Origin: Adiantum capillus-veneris
Taxonomy: Eukaryota > Streptophyta > Polypodiopsida > Polypodiales > Pteridaceae
DNA length: 64,000 bases
Assembly: GCA_014529385.2 (NCBI GenBank)
Contig: CM043956.1
Coordinates: 61,319,120-61,383,119 of the forward strand
Reading direction: 5' to 3'
Part shown: in pieces, positions 1-12,019 of the stretch
Numbering within the stretch: position 1 is the stretch's first letter
How the letters are laid out: each line of letters starts with the position of its first letter
Made by a program: the position numbers and the translations under genes
The notes under the pieces: generated by a model
Seen by the model: the letters and a program-made list of their open reading frames with translations, nothing else
Database searches by the model: none
Told to the model about the DNA's origin: nothing

Positions 1-889
1 AGCAAACCGCCTCTATCTTATCCTTTGGCTTCCTTGAAGTGGAGGGGGTTGACATGGTAGCACCAGAAGAGAAAGGGTTGTGGTGTTAGAGAGAGAGGCC
101 TATTGCTTCAGGAATGAAATGAGAAGGAATGGTTGAATGGGAAACAAAGGGGAGAAGAAGTAGTTCAAATGGATGGTGTGGATGAAAGGGGGAGAGAGGT
201 CGTGCAACTATGGAAACCTTCCATTTGTGATGCATCCATGGAAAGCTTGGCGGAAGGGGGAGAAGTGGCTAATGGGGAGCAAGGGGAGAAGAAGTAGTTC
301 AAAGGGATGGTGTGGATGAAAGGGGGAGACAAGTGGTGCAGCTATGGAAAGCTTCCTCATGTGTTGCAGCTATGGAAATCTTGGAGGCAGAAGGAGAAAG
401 AGAAGAGAGAAGAGGTAGAATAGAGGGTACTGCTGAGAAATGCACATTTTGGTCAAAAAAAATAGTATTTTGACCATGTAGTGGTTTCGTGGTCTCTAGC
501 TCCCTGGAACACTTGTAGAAGACGTTGAAATAGTGATTTTTTTATTATCCATTTGCATTGTCAACTCATCTATACTCCAACCATGTATATTTCTCTTGCC
601 CTCTTAGCCAAGTCCTTCAAGCAACATGTTGTATGAATCCCCTACCCCCTGGAGGTCACCTAATAAAAATGTAACCTATCACGTGAGTTCAACAGAAGGG
701 CATTTAAAGTTCTTGAAACTTATAGAAATATATATACAAAAGGGCATTATTTTTTCAAATTTGAAAAAAACTTACAGATTTTAAAAGAAAAAGGTACATT
801 ATATTGTTAACAAAATTCACAGATAAGGGGTTTTACAAACATGTCTTGAACGTACGTGATATGGTATTTTACACATAGTGAACCCCCCG
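1..889. repeat. Purine-rich stretch with a short tandem duplication
   Basis: No gene is visible. The first 430 bases are strongly purine-rich. A segment at about 148-225, beginning GGGGAGAAGAAGTAGTTCAA, returns at about 283-357 with few changes (period about 135 bp). Partial words such as GCAGCTATGGAAA recur once more near 365-378. From 430 to 889 the sequence is AT-rich without recognisable content. Confidence 0.5.
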
Positions 890-1860
890 AGCCCCTACCT
901 CTAGTATTAGGAACCAAGATTCAATGTTGAGCCCTCTCATCCTAATAGTACATTCTCTACCATTCCTAAGGGATTTGAGATTGTCTGATCTGCCACCCTC
1001 AGCTTGAATGGGGTTTAACTTCCAATCAAATGCTCCGTAGCCTTTGTTGACGTGATGTATATCCCAGCTCCTCTGTCAAGTGTTGCTAGTAAATTTATGA
1101 TGGGATTGTTAGGTTGCTAAGGATCCAATGGTTTCACGCATTCTCTAGCAAAGTGGCCCTCTTTCCCACACCTCTTGTAGGTGATTTTCTTGGGGGGTGG
1201 TCTTGAGTATGGTATTGGCCTTGTTTTTGCCTATTGCCTTGGTGCTTGCTACCTTGTTGCCAGTGCATCCAACCTTACTATTGAGGTCGAGAGCCTAATG
1301 GGGCACTCCTCCCATTCATGTCCTCTATGCTCACATTAGTCACATTTTATGCACTCGCAGGTTGTATGCTTGTTCTCTTGGCAATGAATACACCATGCTT
1401 CCCCCTTCTTTGGCATATTGCTTTGTACTCTTAACATCTCCTCTACCCTCTTTCTGAGTATTTTAAGTTCCTCCTCCTAGACCCTTGTCTTGAACGTTTG
1501 CTAGCTGGTTCATCGTCTAAACTGATACTATCCTCTAGGTTGTTGGAGTCACTCAAATTGGTATCTTTTTCTACTTCTTTGTCCCTTTTTTCTCCATCTT
1601 CATGTCTCTTTGAACTAATTCTTTGAAAGTGCATATAGGGTTGGTGATTTTTAAATTTTCCACCTCTTTCAATGATGTCCCATTGAGGAACCAAGCCATG
1701 AGACTCTTGTTCCTTGGTGGTGAAGAAACTTGTTTGGCACCTATCGTGGTTACCGCTTTTTTCTTGATTCTTGATTTTGATTGCTGGTAGCTATTGGTTA
1801 GATCTTTTGGGTTCCCACCTTTAACAATGGCCAAAGGTGGCCATACACTGCTCCCACCTA
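890..1860 (-). pseudogene. LTR-retroelement relic: gag tail and protease, minus strand
   Basis: Reading the minus strand from 1834 leftwards gives a basic, lysine-rich gag-like segment. It is followed by a Cys/His-rich stretch near 1320-1420, a zinc-knuckle-like word (RCGKEGHFAREC) near 1140-1190, and then a retropepsin-like stretch near 930-1080 (DRGAGIYITS, later KLRVADQTISNPLGMVENV). Knuckle followed by protease is the normal gag-pro order of LTR retroelements. The relic is broken in many places, no LTR or RT is attached, and its family cannot be fixed beyond probable Ty3/gypsy. It is a short, old fragment. Confidence 0.5.
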
Positions 1861-2245
1861 GTCCTTGCTATGAATCTACGGCTACAAAGGATTGTCAGTA
1901 AAAAAATAGGGAGGGCATCTCGTTGGTGTTTAGGTCCAAATGATCGTGAGAGCTTCATGGAGGTTGTGCACAATAGAGTAGGAGCTATAGATCTTGTTGA
2001 TGAAATTGGTGCTAATTTCAAAAATGACATTTGTGATGATGAGTCCTAGTGATGACAACCTCATTGGTTCTATTTATCATTCCACTTTATTTTCCCCTTC
2101 AGTTATTTCCCTTCTTGTGTACTCTTGTTCATGGATCTTCTATATTATAGTGTTTTTTCATAGTTGTACCTTCTCTCGTTCATTTGTGGTTCATTTCTAA
2201 GTCTATCATTCATATATTTTTATTTAATTTCTATTAATTTTTGTT
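1861..2245. other. No recognisable content
   Basis: AT-rich sequence between the gag-pro relic and the palindromic array. Short open frames on the plus strand (1837-2200) have no recognisable motif and are probably chance. Confidence 0.4.
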
Positions 2246-3494
2246 TGATCTAAGCTACACAATTGCCGATTTCTTACCACATGGCTCGCTAAAGGTCCTA
2301 TGGAAAAAAATTGGCATTTGCAGTCCCAAATTATCAAGACATTAATCAAAGGCTATGAAAATTTGCAGGGGTAGAGAGTGGGGTATGTTACCTGCCCTTG
2401 TAAAGTTTCATGGCCATCAATTACCATCTCATCAGTATGGGGCTACACAATTGCCAATTTTTTATGTTTACGCAATCCCAGAGTGGCGCGACGATAAGCA
2501 ATGTCCATGAAACTAGGGTAGGAAGTAGATTACATTTTCCACCCCTATAAATTTCCATGGCCTCTGATTACTATCTTGTTGGTATGGGGCTACAAAATTT
2601 CTGATTCTTTGCCATAGGGCTAAGAGTCCTATGCCAAAAAAAATGGTGTTTGTGCAATCCCAGATCAGTAAGAGCTAATGATGGCCATGAAACTTTGTAG
2701 GACCAAGAAGTGGGTCGTGTTACCTACCCCTGTAAAGTTTCATGGCCATCGCTTATCATTTCGTCGGTCTAGGATTGACGAGACAATAAGCCATGGCCAT
2801 GAAACTTTGCATATGCGGGGAGTACGATGCATTACCTGTCCTTGCAAAGTTTCATCCATCTCATCGGAATGGGGCTGCACAATTGCCAATTTTTTTGCCA
2901 TAGGGCCCTTAGCAAGCCCTATGGAAAAAGATTGGCATTTGCACAGTTTCAAACCAATGAGACGATAAGAAATGGCCATGAAACTTTGTAGGGATGGGGA
3001 GTAGGGTGCATTACCCACCCCTACAAAGTTCCATGGCCTTATGTTACCATCTCATCATTATGGAACTACATAATTTCCAATTTGTTTCCATAGAGATCGC
3101 TAAGGGTCCTATGCCAAAACATTAGTGATTACCTAGTCCTAGACCAATGAGATGATAAACATTGGCCATGAAACTTTGCATGGGTGGGGACTGAGTTGCA
3201 TTACTTGCCCCTCTCAAGTTTCATGGACTTTGATTATCATCGTGTTGATATGAAGGTACACAATCTCCAATTTTTTTCCATAGGGCTTGCTAAGAGCCCT
3301 ATGCAAAAACAATTGGCATTTGCATAGTCCTAGACTACTAGTGAGACAAAAGTGATAATTATGAAACTTTGCAGGGTGGGGAGTGGGTTGCATTATTTGC
3401 CCCTACCAAGTTTCATGGCCTTTGATTACCATCTCTTTGGTATTGGGCTATACAATCTCCAATTTTTTTCCATAGGGCTCGCTAATGGTCTATA

Positions 3495-3646
3495 ATGGCT
3501 TCAAAACAATTAAAAGGTGCTCCTATTTCAAAGATTCAACCCAAAAACAAGGAAAATGATGCGTTAATCTATAGCACGTAACGATAGACAATGATGAAGT
3601 ACATAGATTTGCAACAATTTTACATAAGAAAGATGAATACAACATT

Positions 3647-3721
<75 letters not shown>

Positions 3722-3948
3722 GATAAAGAGAACTTAGAAGAAATCGCTAAAGAAAAAATGAAAGAGCAAAGAAACACCTATTTGTATGGACACAAAAGGT
3801 CTTTGACTTTCCATCTTCCTTTATCTTTTGACTTTCCACCTTCATTTGTTTATTGACTTTCCACCTTCATCTATCTTTTCATTTCCTAAACTCACCCTTC
3901 ACTTATGCACTTAATATGTTTTGAAAGAATTTTTATTTTTTTGAGATT
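3495..3948. other. Unique insertion or spacer inside the palindromic array
   Basis: The array rhythm stops after a CCATAGGGCTCGCTAA word and resumes near 3950 with CTTACGGCATAAAATTGGCA. The intervening 450 bp lack the repeat words and carry a compound microsatellite and AT-rich sequence. No target duplication or terminal repeat was seen, so it may be an insertion or a patch of replaced sequence. Confidence 0.5.
3645..3718. repeat. Compound microsatellite (TG)n(AG)n
   Basis: About 13 TG units run directly into about 24 GA units. It lies in the spacer that interrupts the palindromic array. Open frames across it on both strands are low-complexity artefacts. Confidence 0.95.
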
Positions 3949-6900
3949 AGGGAGACCTAATGGTCTTACGGCATAAAATTGGCATTTGCACAATTCTAAA
4001 CCGACAGATTGGTAATCCATGGCCATGAAACTTTGTAGGGGTGCAGAGTAGTATGCATTACCCACTTGTGCAAAGCTTCATGGCCTTTGGTTGTTGTCTC
4101 ATTGGTATGGGATTGCACAATCATCATTTTTTTGCCATAAGGCTTGTTGAGGACCCTATGGTTAAAAATCTATGTTTGCATAGCCTTGTAGACAGGCGAG
4201 ATGGTAAGCAATGGTCATGAAACTTTGCAAAGACAGAGAGTGGGTTTCATTCCCTATCCATGCCAAGTTTCATGGCCTTTGGTTACGGTCTCATTGGTAT
4301 GGGACTACTCAATTGTCAATTTTTTGCCATAGGACTAGCTGATGAGTGCCCTCCTATGGCAAAAAAATGACATTTGTGCAATCTTAGACCAGCGAGACGA
4401 TAAGTGATGGCCATGAAACTTTATAAGGGTAAGAAGTGGAATGCACTGCCATCTTCTACAAAGTTTCATCGCACTTAGTTATCATCTCCTCGATATGGGG
4501 CTGCACAATCACCATTTTTTTCCCCTAGGGCTCGTTGACATCCCTATGCGAAATAGTTTGTGTTTGCTTAGTCCCAAAGCTGTGAGATGGTAAGTGATGG
4601 CAATGAACTTTGTAAGGGTGGGGAGTGGGCTACATTACCCACCCTTGAAAAGTTTTATGGCCTTCAATTACCGTCTCATTGGTATGGGACTGACAATCAC
4701 CATTATTTTGTCATTAGGCTCACTCGATCTCTTATGGAAAAAGATTGGCATTTGCGTAGTCTAATGAGACGGTAAGATATGGCCATGAAACTTTGAATTG
4801 GTGGGAGAGGGATGCATTACCTCACCTTGAAAAGTTTCATGGTCTTTTATGGAAAAAAATTGGTGTTTACGCAATTCTAACTGGTGAGATATTAAGCTAT
4901 GTCCATAAAACCTTGCATGGATAGGATGTAGGTTGCATTACCTACCCCTATAAAGTTCCATGGCCTTTGATGACCGTCTCATCAATATATGGGACAACAC
5001 AATCACCAATTTTTTTCCATAGGGCTCAGTGAGGGCCCTATGCCAAAAAATTGATGTTTTTGTAGCCCTAGATCGGTGAGACAATAAGCAATGCCATAAA
5101 AATTTGCATGGGTAGGAAGTGGGTTGTATTACCTATCCTTGCAAAGTTTCATGCACCATTTAATTGCCGTCTTATTGGTACGGGACTCTACAATCAACAA
5201 ATTCTTGTCATAGCGCTCATTGAGGATCCTATGCCTAAAAATTGGCATTTGCATAGCCCCATACCAATGAGATAGTAATCGATGGCCATGAGACTTTGTA
5301 AGGGCGAGGAGTCCCATACCAAGAAAATGGTAAGTAAAAGGCATGAAACTTTGCAAATGTGGTTAGGTTTCATTATTTTCCCCTGCAAAGTTCCATGGCC
5401 TTCAATTACTATCTCGTCGCTATGGAGCTGCACAATCGCTAATTTCTTCCAAAGGGATGCATTGAGGGTCCTATGCCAAAAGATTGGAATTTGCATAGCT
5501 CAAACTGGCAAGACGTTAAGCGTAGACATGAAAATTTAGAGGGGTAGATATGGGACTACACGATCATCAATTTTTTCCATAGGGCTTGTTGAGGTCCATA
5601 TGCCAAAAAATTGACGTTTGTGCAGCCCAGACCGGTGAGACGATAAGTGATGGCCATGAAAATTTATAGGAGTGGGTAGTGGGTTCTATTACTTATCCTT
5701 GCAAAGCCTCATAGCCTTCAATTACTATCTCATCTCGGTATGGAGCTACACAATTGCGAATTTTCTACCATAGAGCTTGTCAAGGACACTGTGGCCAAGA
5801 AATGATATTTGCAGACTTTTGGACCGTTGAGATTGTAAGTGATTGATGAAAATTTGCAGGGGTGGAGAGTAGATTGCATTACCAGACCATGAAAAGTTTC
5901 ATGACCTTCATTTATTATTTCATTGTTATGGGACTGCAAAATTACCAATTTTTTATATAGGGGTTGTTGAGGATCTTATGGAAAAAAATTTGCACTTGCA
6001 CAGTCCCACACTAGTGAGACAGTAAGAAATGGCCAGGAATCTTTGTAGGGGTGGGAGATAGGATGCATTACCCACCTCTACAAATTAACATGGCCTTTGA
6101 TTACCATTTCATTTCTATGGGGCTGCACAATCTCCATTTTTTTTGGCATAGGCCCTTTAACGTGTCCTATGGCAAAAAATTGGCATTTCCGCAGACCCAA
6201 ACCAACGAGACAATAAGTGATGGCCATGAAATATTGTAGGTATGGGGAGTAGGTTGCATTACCTATCCCTAAAAACTTCCGTGGTCTTTGGCTATCATCT
6301 CGTCAGTATGGGGCTACACAATTGCCACAAAAAAAATCATAGGGCTCCTTGAGGGTCCTATGTCAAGAAATTGGCGTTTGCGCAGCCGTAGACTAGCAAG
6401 ATGGTAAGTGATGGCCATAAAACCTTGCAAGGGTGGATGGTGGGTTATATTTCCTACCATTGCAAAGTTCACGTGCAAAGTTTCATGCGATTATCATCTC
6501 GTGGATATGGGATTGAACAATTGCCAATTGTTTTCCATAGGGCTTGTTGAGGCCTATATGAAAAAAAATGGCATTTGCACAATTTTAGACTGGTGAGACG
6601 GTAAGAAATGGACATAAGACTTTGCATGGATGGGGAGTAGGCTGCATAACCAACCCTTACAAAGCTTCATGGCCTTCAATTAAAATCTCATCAGTATCAG
6701 ATTACACCATCGTCAATTTTTTTCCATAGGGCTTGTATATTGCCCTATGGCAAAAAATTGCAGTTTGTGCAATCCCACATAGGCAACACGATGAGTGATG
6801 GCCATGAATCTTTGTAATGGTAGAGAGGGATTGCACAATCTTCAATTTTTTTGGCATAGGATCCTTAGCGAGCCTATGGAAAAAAATTGGTGTTTGCATA

Positions 6901-7375
6901 GTGCTAAACTAGAGAGATGGTAAGTGATGGCCATGAAACTTTATAGGGATGGGAATTAGGGTGCATTACCTACCCTACAGAGTTTCATGGCCTTTGGTTA
7001 CCATCTAGTCAGTATGGGGCTACACAATTGCCACTTTTTGCCACAAGGCTCACTGAGGGCCGTGTGGAAAAATAAATGGTGTTTGCACAGTCCCAGACCG
7101 GCAAGACAATAAGCGATAGCCATGAAACTTTGTAGGGGGGAGTAGGGTGCATTACCTATCCCTATAAAGTTTCATGTCATTCAATTATTGTGTTATTGAT
7201 ATGGAGATGTACAATCGCCATTTTTTTCCCATAAAGCTCGCTAAGGATCCTATGACAAAAAAATGGCCTTTGTGTAGTCTTAGACCAATAAGACGGTAAG
7301 CAAGGGCCATTAAACCTATAGGGGTAAAGAATAGGATGCATTACTTGCCTCTGTAAGGTAACATGGCCCTCTATA

Positions 7376-7652
7376 AAAAAGCAATGAACATCATCATCAA
7401 AATACATTGTACATGTGGAATGTGAATACAATAAATCATGTAGAACCTTCAATATCCAACACCTCTAATGACAAGAGACATGTACATCAATATACATAAA
7501 ATTTGGTACACGTAAACACCACAAGTCATTGACTTTATAAACATCATGATGAAAATACATCAACCATAATGTCTAGTACAAGTGATGACCATAAACTATG
7601 AATCATAAGTACACCATCATAAAATACATTGTACACAAGGAGTGGTACAAGT
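7376..7652. other. AT-rich flank left of the Tat-like element
   Basis: No gene. The words AATACATTGTACA and ACATCATGATGAAAATACATC recur loosely. The last bases, AAGT (7649-7652), match the four bases that follow the far LTR at 25540-25543 and are read as one half of a target-site duplication. Confidence 0.4.
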
Positions 7653-9103
7653 TGAGGGCTGCTTTTCAAATTTTGGACCACCTCTCTCTTGGTATGCACT
7701 TGATGGCAAGGCTTCAAGGCTTCGCGGAGGAGGAGGGACTTGATGCATTAAAATCGCAAAAAAGATATGTACTTATTTTGTACATAGCTATGGTTTTGAC
7801 ACATTTGGATCTCAAAAATAAGGAGAGGTAGGAACAAACCCTATGAAAACAAAAATTTTGATGGATGTTGATTCTACTTCTGCTGTGACGATCACTACGT
7901 GACGGTCAATACAGGTGAAGAATAAGAGTCAATAGTGAAAGGGAGGAGAATCTTATGCATTATGGAGTTGGAGTCAACAAAATATTATCAAATTCAAGGA
8001 TAATTCACTTGTGGACACAAGGCTTGCACATGGAGTCAAGAGGGGACCACCGGGAAGACTTTTGGAAGGGAAAAGACGAATATATATTTTTGTGGAATTT
8101 TTCTCTAATTTTTTCATTCCGAATTGAAAAAAGTTTTTATCAAACAACTTGTAGGGGTTGAGCAAACCTTTGCCCCTATTTTTTTAATTGTTTCTAAAGC
8201 TACGGTTTGGAAGATATGGTTGAAATGATAAGGACTATCTTTTCACATAGGAAGAAGTCATGATTATCCAACTCCACACACTTAATTTCTTATAGGTTTC
8301 TCTCCATTATTGATTTATTTTCTCTTATTTTATCAAGAATCTCTCAAATATTATAAGAAAACTCTTGGACTCAAGCTACAGAAGGTGACATGGAGACAAA
8401 GCTCACCATGATGAAGGTGATTAGGAGGAAATTGGTCAATAAGCAGGGCACATGGAGCTCTCTCATTGGGGGAATGCCTCAAATTGAGGTTACTTTGTAA
8501 TAACTCCTGTTGCTCATAATCTCTTTCCCAATCACTCTCTTGGCCTAGAAAAGGAGGCCTTCTCTTTTGTGAGCCGACAAACACACAATCAAGCTTTGGC
8601 ACACACACACAATGAGCCTCTAGCACTCATGCTCTCATATGTACATCCTTATTTATGCACATATAGTTCTACTATGGCATAGTATTGCCCATGGTCATTC
8701 GTTTTGGTTTCTTAATGGCCAAGAGGTTTGAGTTACCATGCACACATGAATTTGTGAGATGTTGATTATGTGAAATTCCCCTCGTGAATGTTTGTATTGT
8801 GTTTATGAATCCTATATTGATGGAGCTCTAATGATCTCCTCCTCTCCCTCTCACTCCTTCTCTCACATCTTTCTTGTGTTATAGTGTTTATGAAGTCTAT
8901 ATTAATGAAGCTATAATGATCTCTTCCTCTCCCTCTCTCTCCTTCTCTCACATCTTCCTTGTGTTATGTGACAATCCCCTACCATGCATCCTACCCGCAT
9001 TCCAAGCTAGGTGGTGCCCCTATTGTGTACCTCCCATGGTGAGGCTATTGTGTATAGTCTTGGTGTAGAGGCCACTGGGTCTGTTTTGTGCTTCCACCTC
9101 TCA
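7653..9103 (+). repeat. 5' LTR of the Tat-like element
   Basis: It starts TGAGGGCTGC and ends CCACCTCTCA. It matches 17007-17192 plus 24222-25539 along its length with indels. It contains an internal CT-rich tandem duplication of about 84 bp (starting near 8801 and 8885, each with CTCTCCCTCTC runs). The other LTR has the same duplication (near 25237 and 25322), so the duplication predates insertion. Nearby internal sequence starts TTTGGTGCCCCCAAGG, the expected place of the primer site, but I could not match it to a named tRNA. Confidence 0.85.
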
Positions 9104-10120
9104 TTTGGTGCCCCCAAGGAGGAGGGCTTTGCAAATACCTTCAATCAACAAAGAGTAGCAATGCATGCCATCAATCATGGACGAGTGGCTAAAAGAGCTT
9201 TCAAATTGGAGGACTGAAGAAGAGGAGACTGTAGAATCACTCAAGGCCTTTATCGAAGTGCTACTACCAGGTTGTAACGTCATCGATATCCAAGAGGTAA
9301 GCTCCCTATCTCACATTTCTCGTGCTAATCGCAAATCAAGAGCATGAAGAGGGAGGCTATAGAATGTCATCATTTTTGTCAACCAAAGAATTCTGTCAAT
9401 GAGTGCTGACAGAGGAGGTGAAGAAAGATTGGTGAGTTTTTCTTTTGAGAACCACATCAACACTCTCACATCAGTTAGACTTTGTGTAGCACTAAGTGTT
9501 TTCTCTCCAACGGTCAGAGAAGAGTCATCAACTACATCAACCACAATTTCCAAGCCACAAATCCTAAAGCATTTGGGGGAAGCAAGTGGGCCTATGCTCT
9601 CTCTAGGCCTAGAGAGTTCAAGTGAAGTACGACCACTCAAGCTTCGTTGCTGCATGAAAAATGGAAATCTGATTGAGGTAGACTCTTCTCACCTAGTCTG
9701 TTTTGAACCCAATATGGACGATTATGTGAACTTCAACAAGAGGTATAGGCATGTGGTGAAGGTGCTACCTCGTTAACACTTAAGGTATGCAACTCTAGTC
9801 TTCGAAGCCTTACCCTACACCCAACATGGATAATAACAATAGGCCATAATTCTTTCCTTTTTGCTTCTTTGCAACACATGCATCTAAATGTGTACATTGA
9901 TAGAAAGATATTCTACTAGCAAAAGATTATTTTCCTATTCAAAGTGGAGATGCTTGATGAAATCCTTAGATCCCTATATTCCATCATCTTGCCCATTCTT
10001 GATTGATACCACTCTTTTGGTGTAAGCATCTTTAATCTATTCTAGCCTTGTGCTCTTCTTAGATCCAACTCTAGTTTTCCAGCCTTGTATAAACCTTTAT
10101 GAATCACAAAAGATTTTGTG
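9104..10120 (+). other. Leader of the Tat-like element, possibly with decayed coding sequence
   Basis: About 1 kb between the 5' LTR and recognisable gag. It holds modest plus-strand open stretches (about 9165-9347 and 9399-9776) with charged, protein-like composition but no recognised domain. Some Tat/Ogre elements have an extra ORF before gag. Whether this is such an ORF cannot be decided by eye. Confidence 0.35.
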
Positions 10121-10121
10121 A

Positions 10122-10614
10122 TTGTTTTCTCATTGCTTTACTACCATGTCAAGTGTCTCTTTTCCCACGTTCAGTGGCAAGAAGGGAGAAGACATCACCA
10201 TCGATGTTTTGATAACGTTGACATCGTGTGTGGTTTTCAACAAGGATGACAACGCCTCACGACTACAAATATTTCCTCTAATGATGAAAGTAAAGGCCAA
10301 GTCTTGGTACAATGCTTTGTCCCAAGCTAGCAAGAATGCATGGGACTTACTACGTGCTACATTTGTGAAGAGGTTTGGTGGAGGCACAACCTCAGGAAAA
10401 TTTTTGGTAGCTGGTGACAGAGTTAATGTAGGGAGGTCTGTTAGAGTATGCCACTTATGGATCCAAGTTTGTGGATTTGTGGGAGCGATGGGTTGCCTCA
10501 CTGGAGGAAGGTGAAGGAGTGCCTAATTTCCTAAAGAAGGACCATTTCATTGCTGGCCTGTGGTCGTCGCTGAAAGAGAAGGTAAAGGGGAGATTCCTTG
10601 CAACGTATGAGTTG
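10122..10614 (+). pseudogene. gag (capsid part) of the Tat-like element
   Basis: The coding stretch contains FPTFSGKKGED near its start, then KAKSWYNALSQ and W-D-L-L-R-ATFVKRF. This is the usual retrotransposon gag pattern of a short FxFSG motif followed by a W...F helix pair. It stops at the left end of a nested minus-strand LTR element. Gag-like sequence reappears to the right of that insertion near 12388. The gene is a fossil. Confidence 0.65.
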
Positions 10615-10875
10615 TGTTGGGTGCAGTGGCTATGGTTGATGGTGATGGTGAGGGTCCATGGCTCCTTGAGCATGCAGAGCAGAGAGTGAATGAACGAGAT
10701 GGAGAGAGAGAGAGAGAGAAGATAGTTGATAGAATAATAATAAAAACACGCCATGCTTGATCATTCTCCTTTGTAAAACCTTATATATACCAAAAGTTTC
10801 CATGCAAACTGCAAGTGGTCTGCATGCCTTTAAGAGGCGTTTTCCACGGGTACAAAAAAGGGCTTGAACCCAACA
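10615..10875 (-). repeat. 3' LTR (minus strand) of the small nested element
   Basis: Plus-strand termini are TGTTGGGT and ACCCAACA. It contains a GA microsatellite (about 10699-10722), CTTATATATACC (a TATA-like word) and GGTACAAAAAAGGG. It matches 12184-12387 over about 200 bp. Confidence 0.7.
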
Positions 10876-11514
10876 ATCCCCCCCTCAATCCCAAACTAGA
10901 CATGCCACTCATGATACCTTGATTTTTTGGTGTACTCGTCAACCATGAGTTTTAGGTTCTCTCAAAACCAAGGATTTTCCGTGTATCCATAATTTAGTGC
11001 TATGATAGTAAATCTCCCTTGAACAGATAGGGTGTAGGTCAAAAAATTAGCTACCAATAAATGGAGTTTTTGGTTGACTGCCAAACCTTGGGTTTAAGGC
11101 ACGTACCCAGTAACCTCACGAGAAGTGCAACAAAAATGGGTTGAGAACAAATGTTTTTGGGAGGTCTTACCACTTATGTGGTGTGGCAGTGTCTATAACC
11201 CGTACAAATGTGTATCGTGTCATGACTGACAACAGATAAGGTTAAAGAGGCTTTGATTGAAAAACATAATTGTGTTGACAAAGGACAAAACATAACAAAT
11301 CTATGTATATGAGAGGGAAAAACAAAATTTTTACTTTTTTTTAATGTACCGAGTACTCTAAGAAAATGGTATGCACAAGGATTGTGCGTCTCCCAGCAAT
11401 TTGCAACCCATGTATCTTCTCGCTTCACCTGGTTTCTTTGTCGATCTCAAGCTCTTGACACTATCGTTTATTTTTACCTTCGTGTGTGTCACTAACAAGC
11501 GACCCTGTGGCTAG

Positions 11515-11975
11515 AAGCCTTTTGATATGCTTGCAAAACTGCCAAAAAGTTTGACCAAAACTAAGTTGGATTGCAATACAAACTGCCAACTTATAGTAGC
11601 ATTTTGAAATGCATCCTCGATGGCCCATTGATTTACAACAGCATTTTGATATGCTATTAAATAAGAGACCACCTCTACTACAACTGGACAGACAGCATCT
11701 TGATATGCTCGAAAAACTGCCCACAATTATTCAATGCCTTTTGAGATGCTGCCAAGGTGTTGGCAACTGCCTATGGGAGTTTTGAGGGTGTTTTGAGAGG
11801 CAAGCTGGAGAACCACTGTGGGGTGTCACTACCTAGGAACAACAACATTTTGAGATGCAAGTCGCAGAGGTCTTCTTTGCCTTTGTTTTGTAGGCATTTT
11901 GATATGCTGCCAAGGAGACAACCGCCTCACTCAACAACGCCTCCTGGCTTTCCTACAGCATTTTAGAACGCTTCT
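11515..11975. repeat. Recurrent near-palindromic motif GCATTTTGATATGC
   Basis: At least eight versions of GCATTTTGATATGC lie inside the small element (about 11519, 11600, 11640, 11696, 11737, 11846, 11892, 11959). They are spaced roughly 40-110 bp apart, with variable sequence between them. The outer GCAT/ATGC halves are complementary. Confidence 0.6.
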
Positions 11976-12007
11976 TTGCAAGGGCCTCCTTGCTTTGGCC
12001 CGCCTGG

Positions 12008-12019
12008 GCTCTGATACTA
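12008..12019 (-). other. Primer-binding site, initiator tRNA-Met type
   Basis: The minus strand reads TAGTATCAGAGC, eleven of twelve bases of the plant initiator tRNA-Met primer site, directly inside the LTR-like TGCTGGGTGC copy at 12021. Confidence 0.7.

Larger units (their letters stand above)
2246..7375. repeat. Array of alternating-orientation ~95-bp monomers (190-bp palindromic period)
   Basis: Words such as CAAAGTTTCATGGCC recur about every 190 bp (near 2403, 2733, 3025, 3216, 3407, 4070, 4263, 4647, 4950, 5385, 5891, 6270, 6659, 6978, 7165). Their reverse complement GGCCATGAAACTTTG lies between them. Two kinds of symmetry centre alternate. One is CCATAGGGC, a few bases, then GCCCTATGG, flanked by GCCAATTTTTT and its complement. 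The other is a G-rich/C-rich pair (GGGGTGGGGAG ... ACCTACCCCT) between the two CATGAAACTTTG arms. The array is therefore a chain of one monomer of about 95 bp, repeated head to head and tail to tail, with roughly 25 palindromic periods at about 70-85% identity by eye. One interruption lies at about 3495-3948. Short open frames on both strands are by-products of the symmetry. No coding function is suggested. It could be a satellite, or the expanded product of a foldback or MITE hairpin. Confidence 0.85.

Noticed and set aside
1443-1834. Basic minus-strand frames as an independent gene
   Set aside because: They lead directly into knuckle- and protease-like words and so belong to the gag-pro relic.
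3523-3856. Open frames on both strands across the TG/AG repeat
   Set aside because: Low-complexity Ser-Leu, Thr-His and Arg-Glu runs produced by the microsatellite.
2678-7452. Many 60-100 codon frames on both strands, similar to each other
   Set aside because: They are translations of the alternating inverted repeat. Frames recur because the DNA recurs, and no codon constraint or domain is seen.
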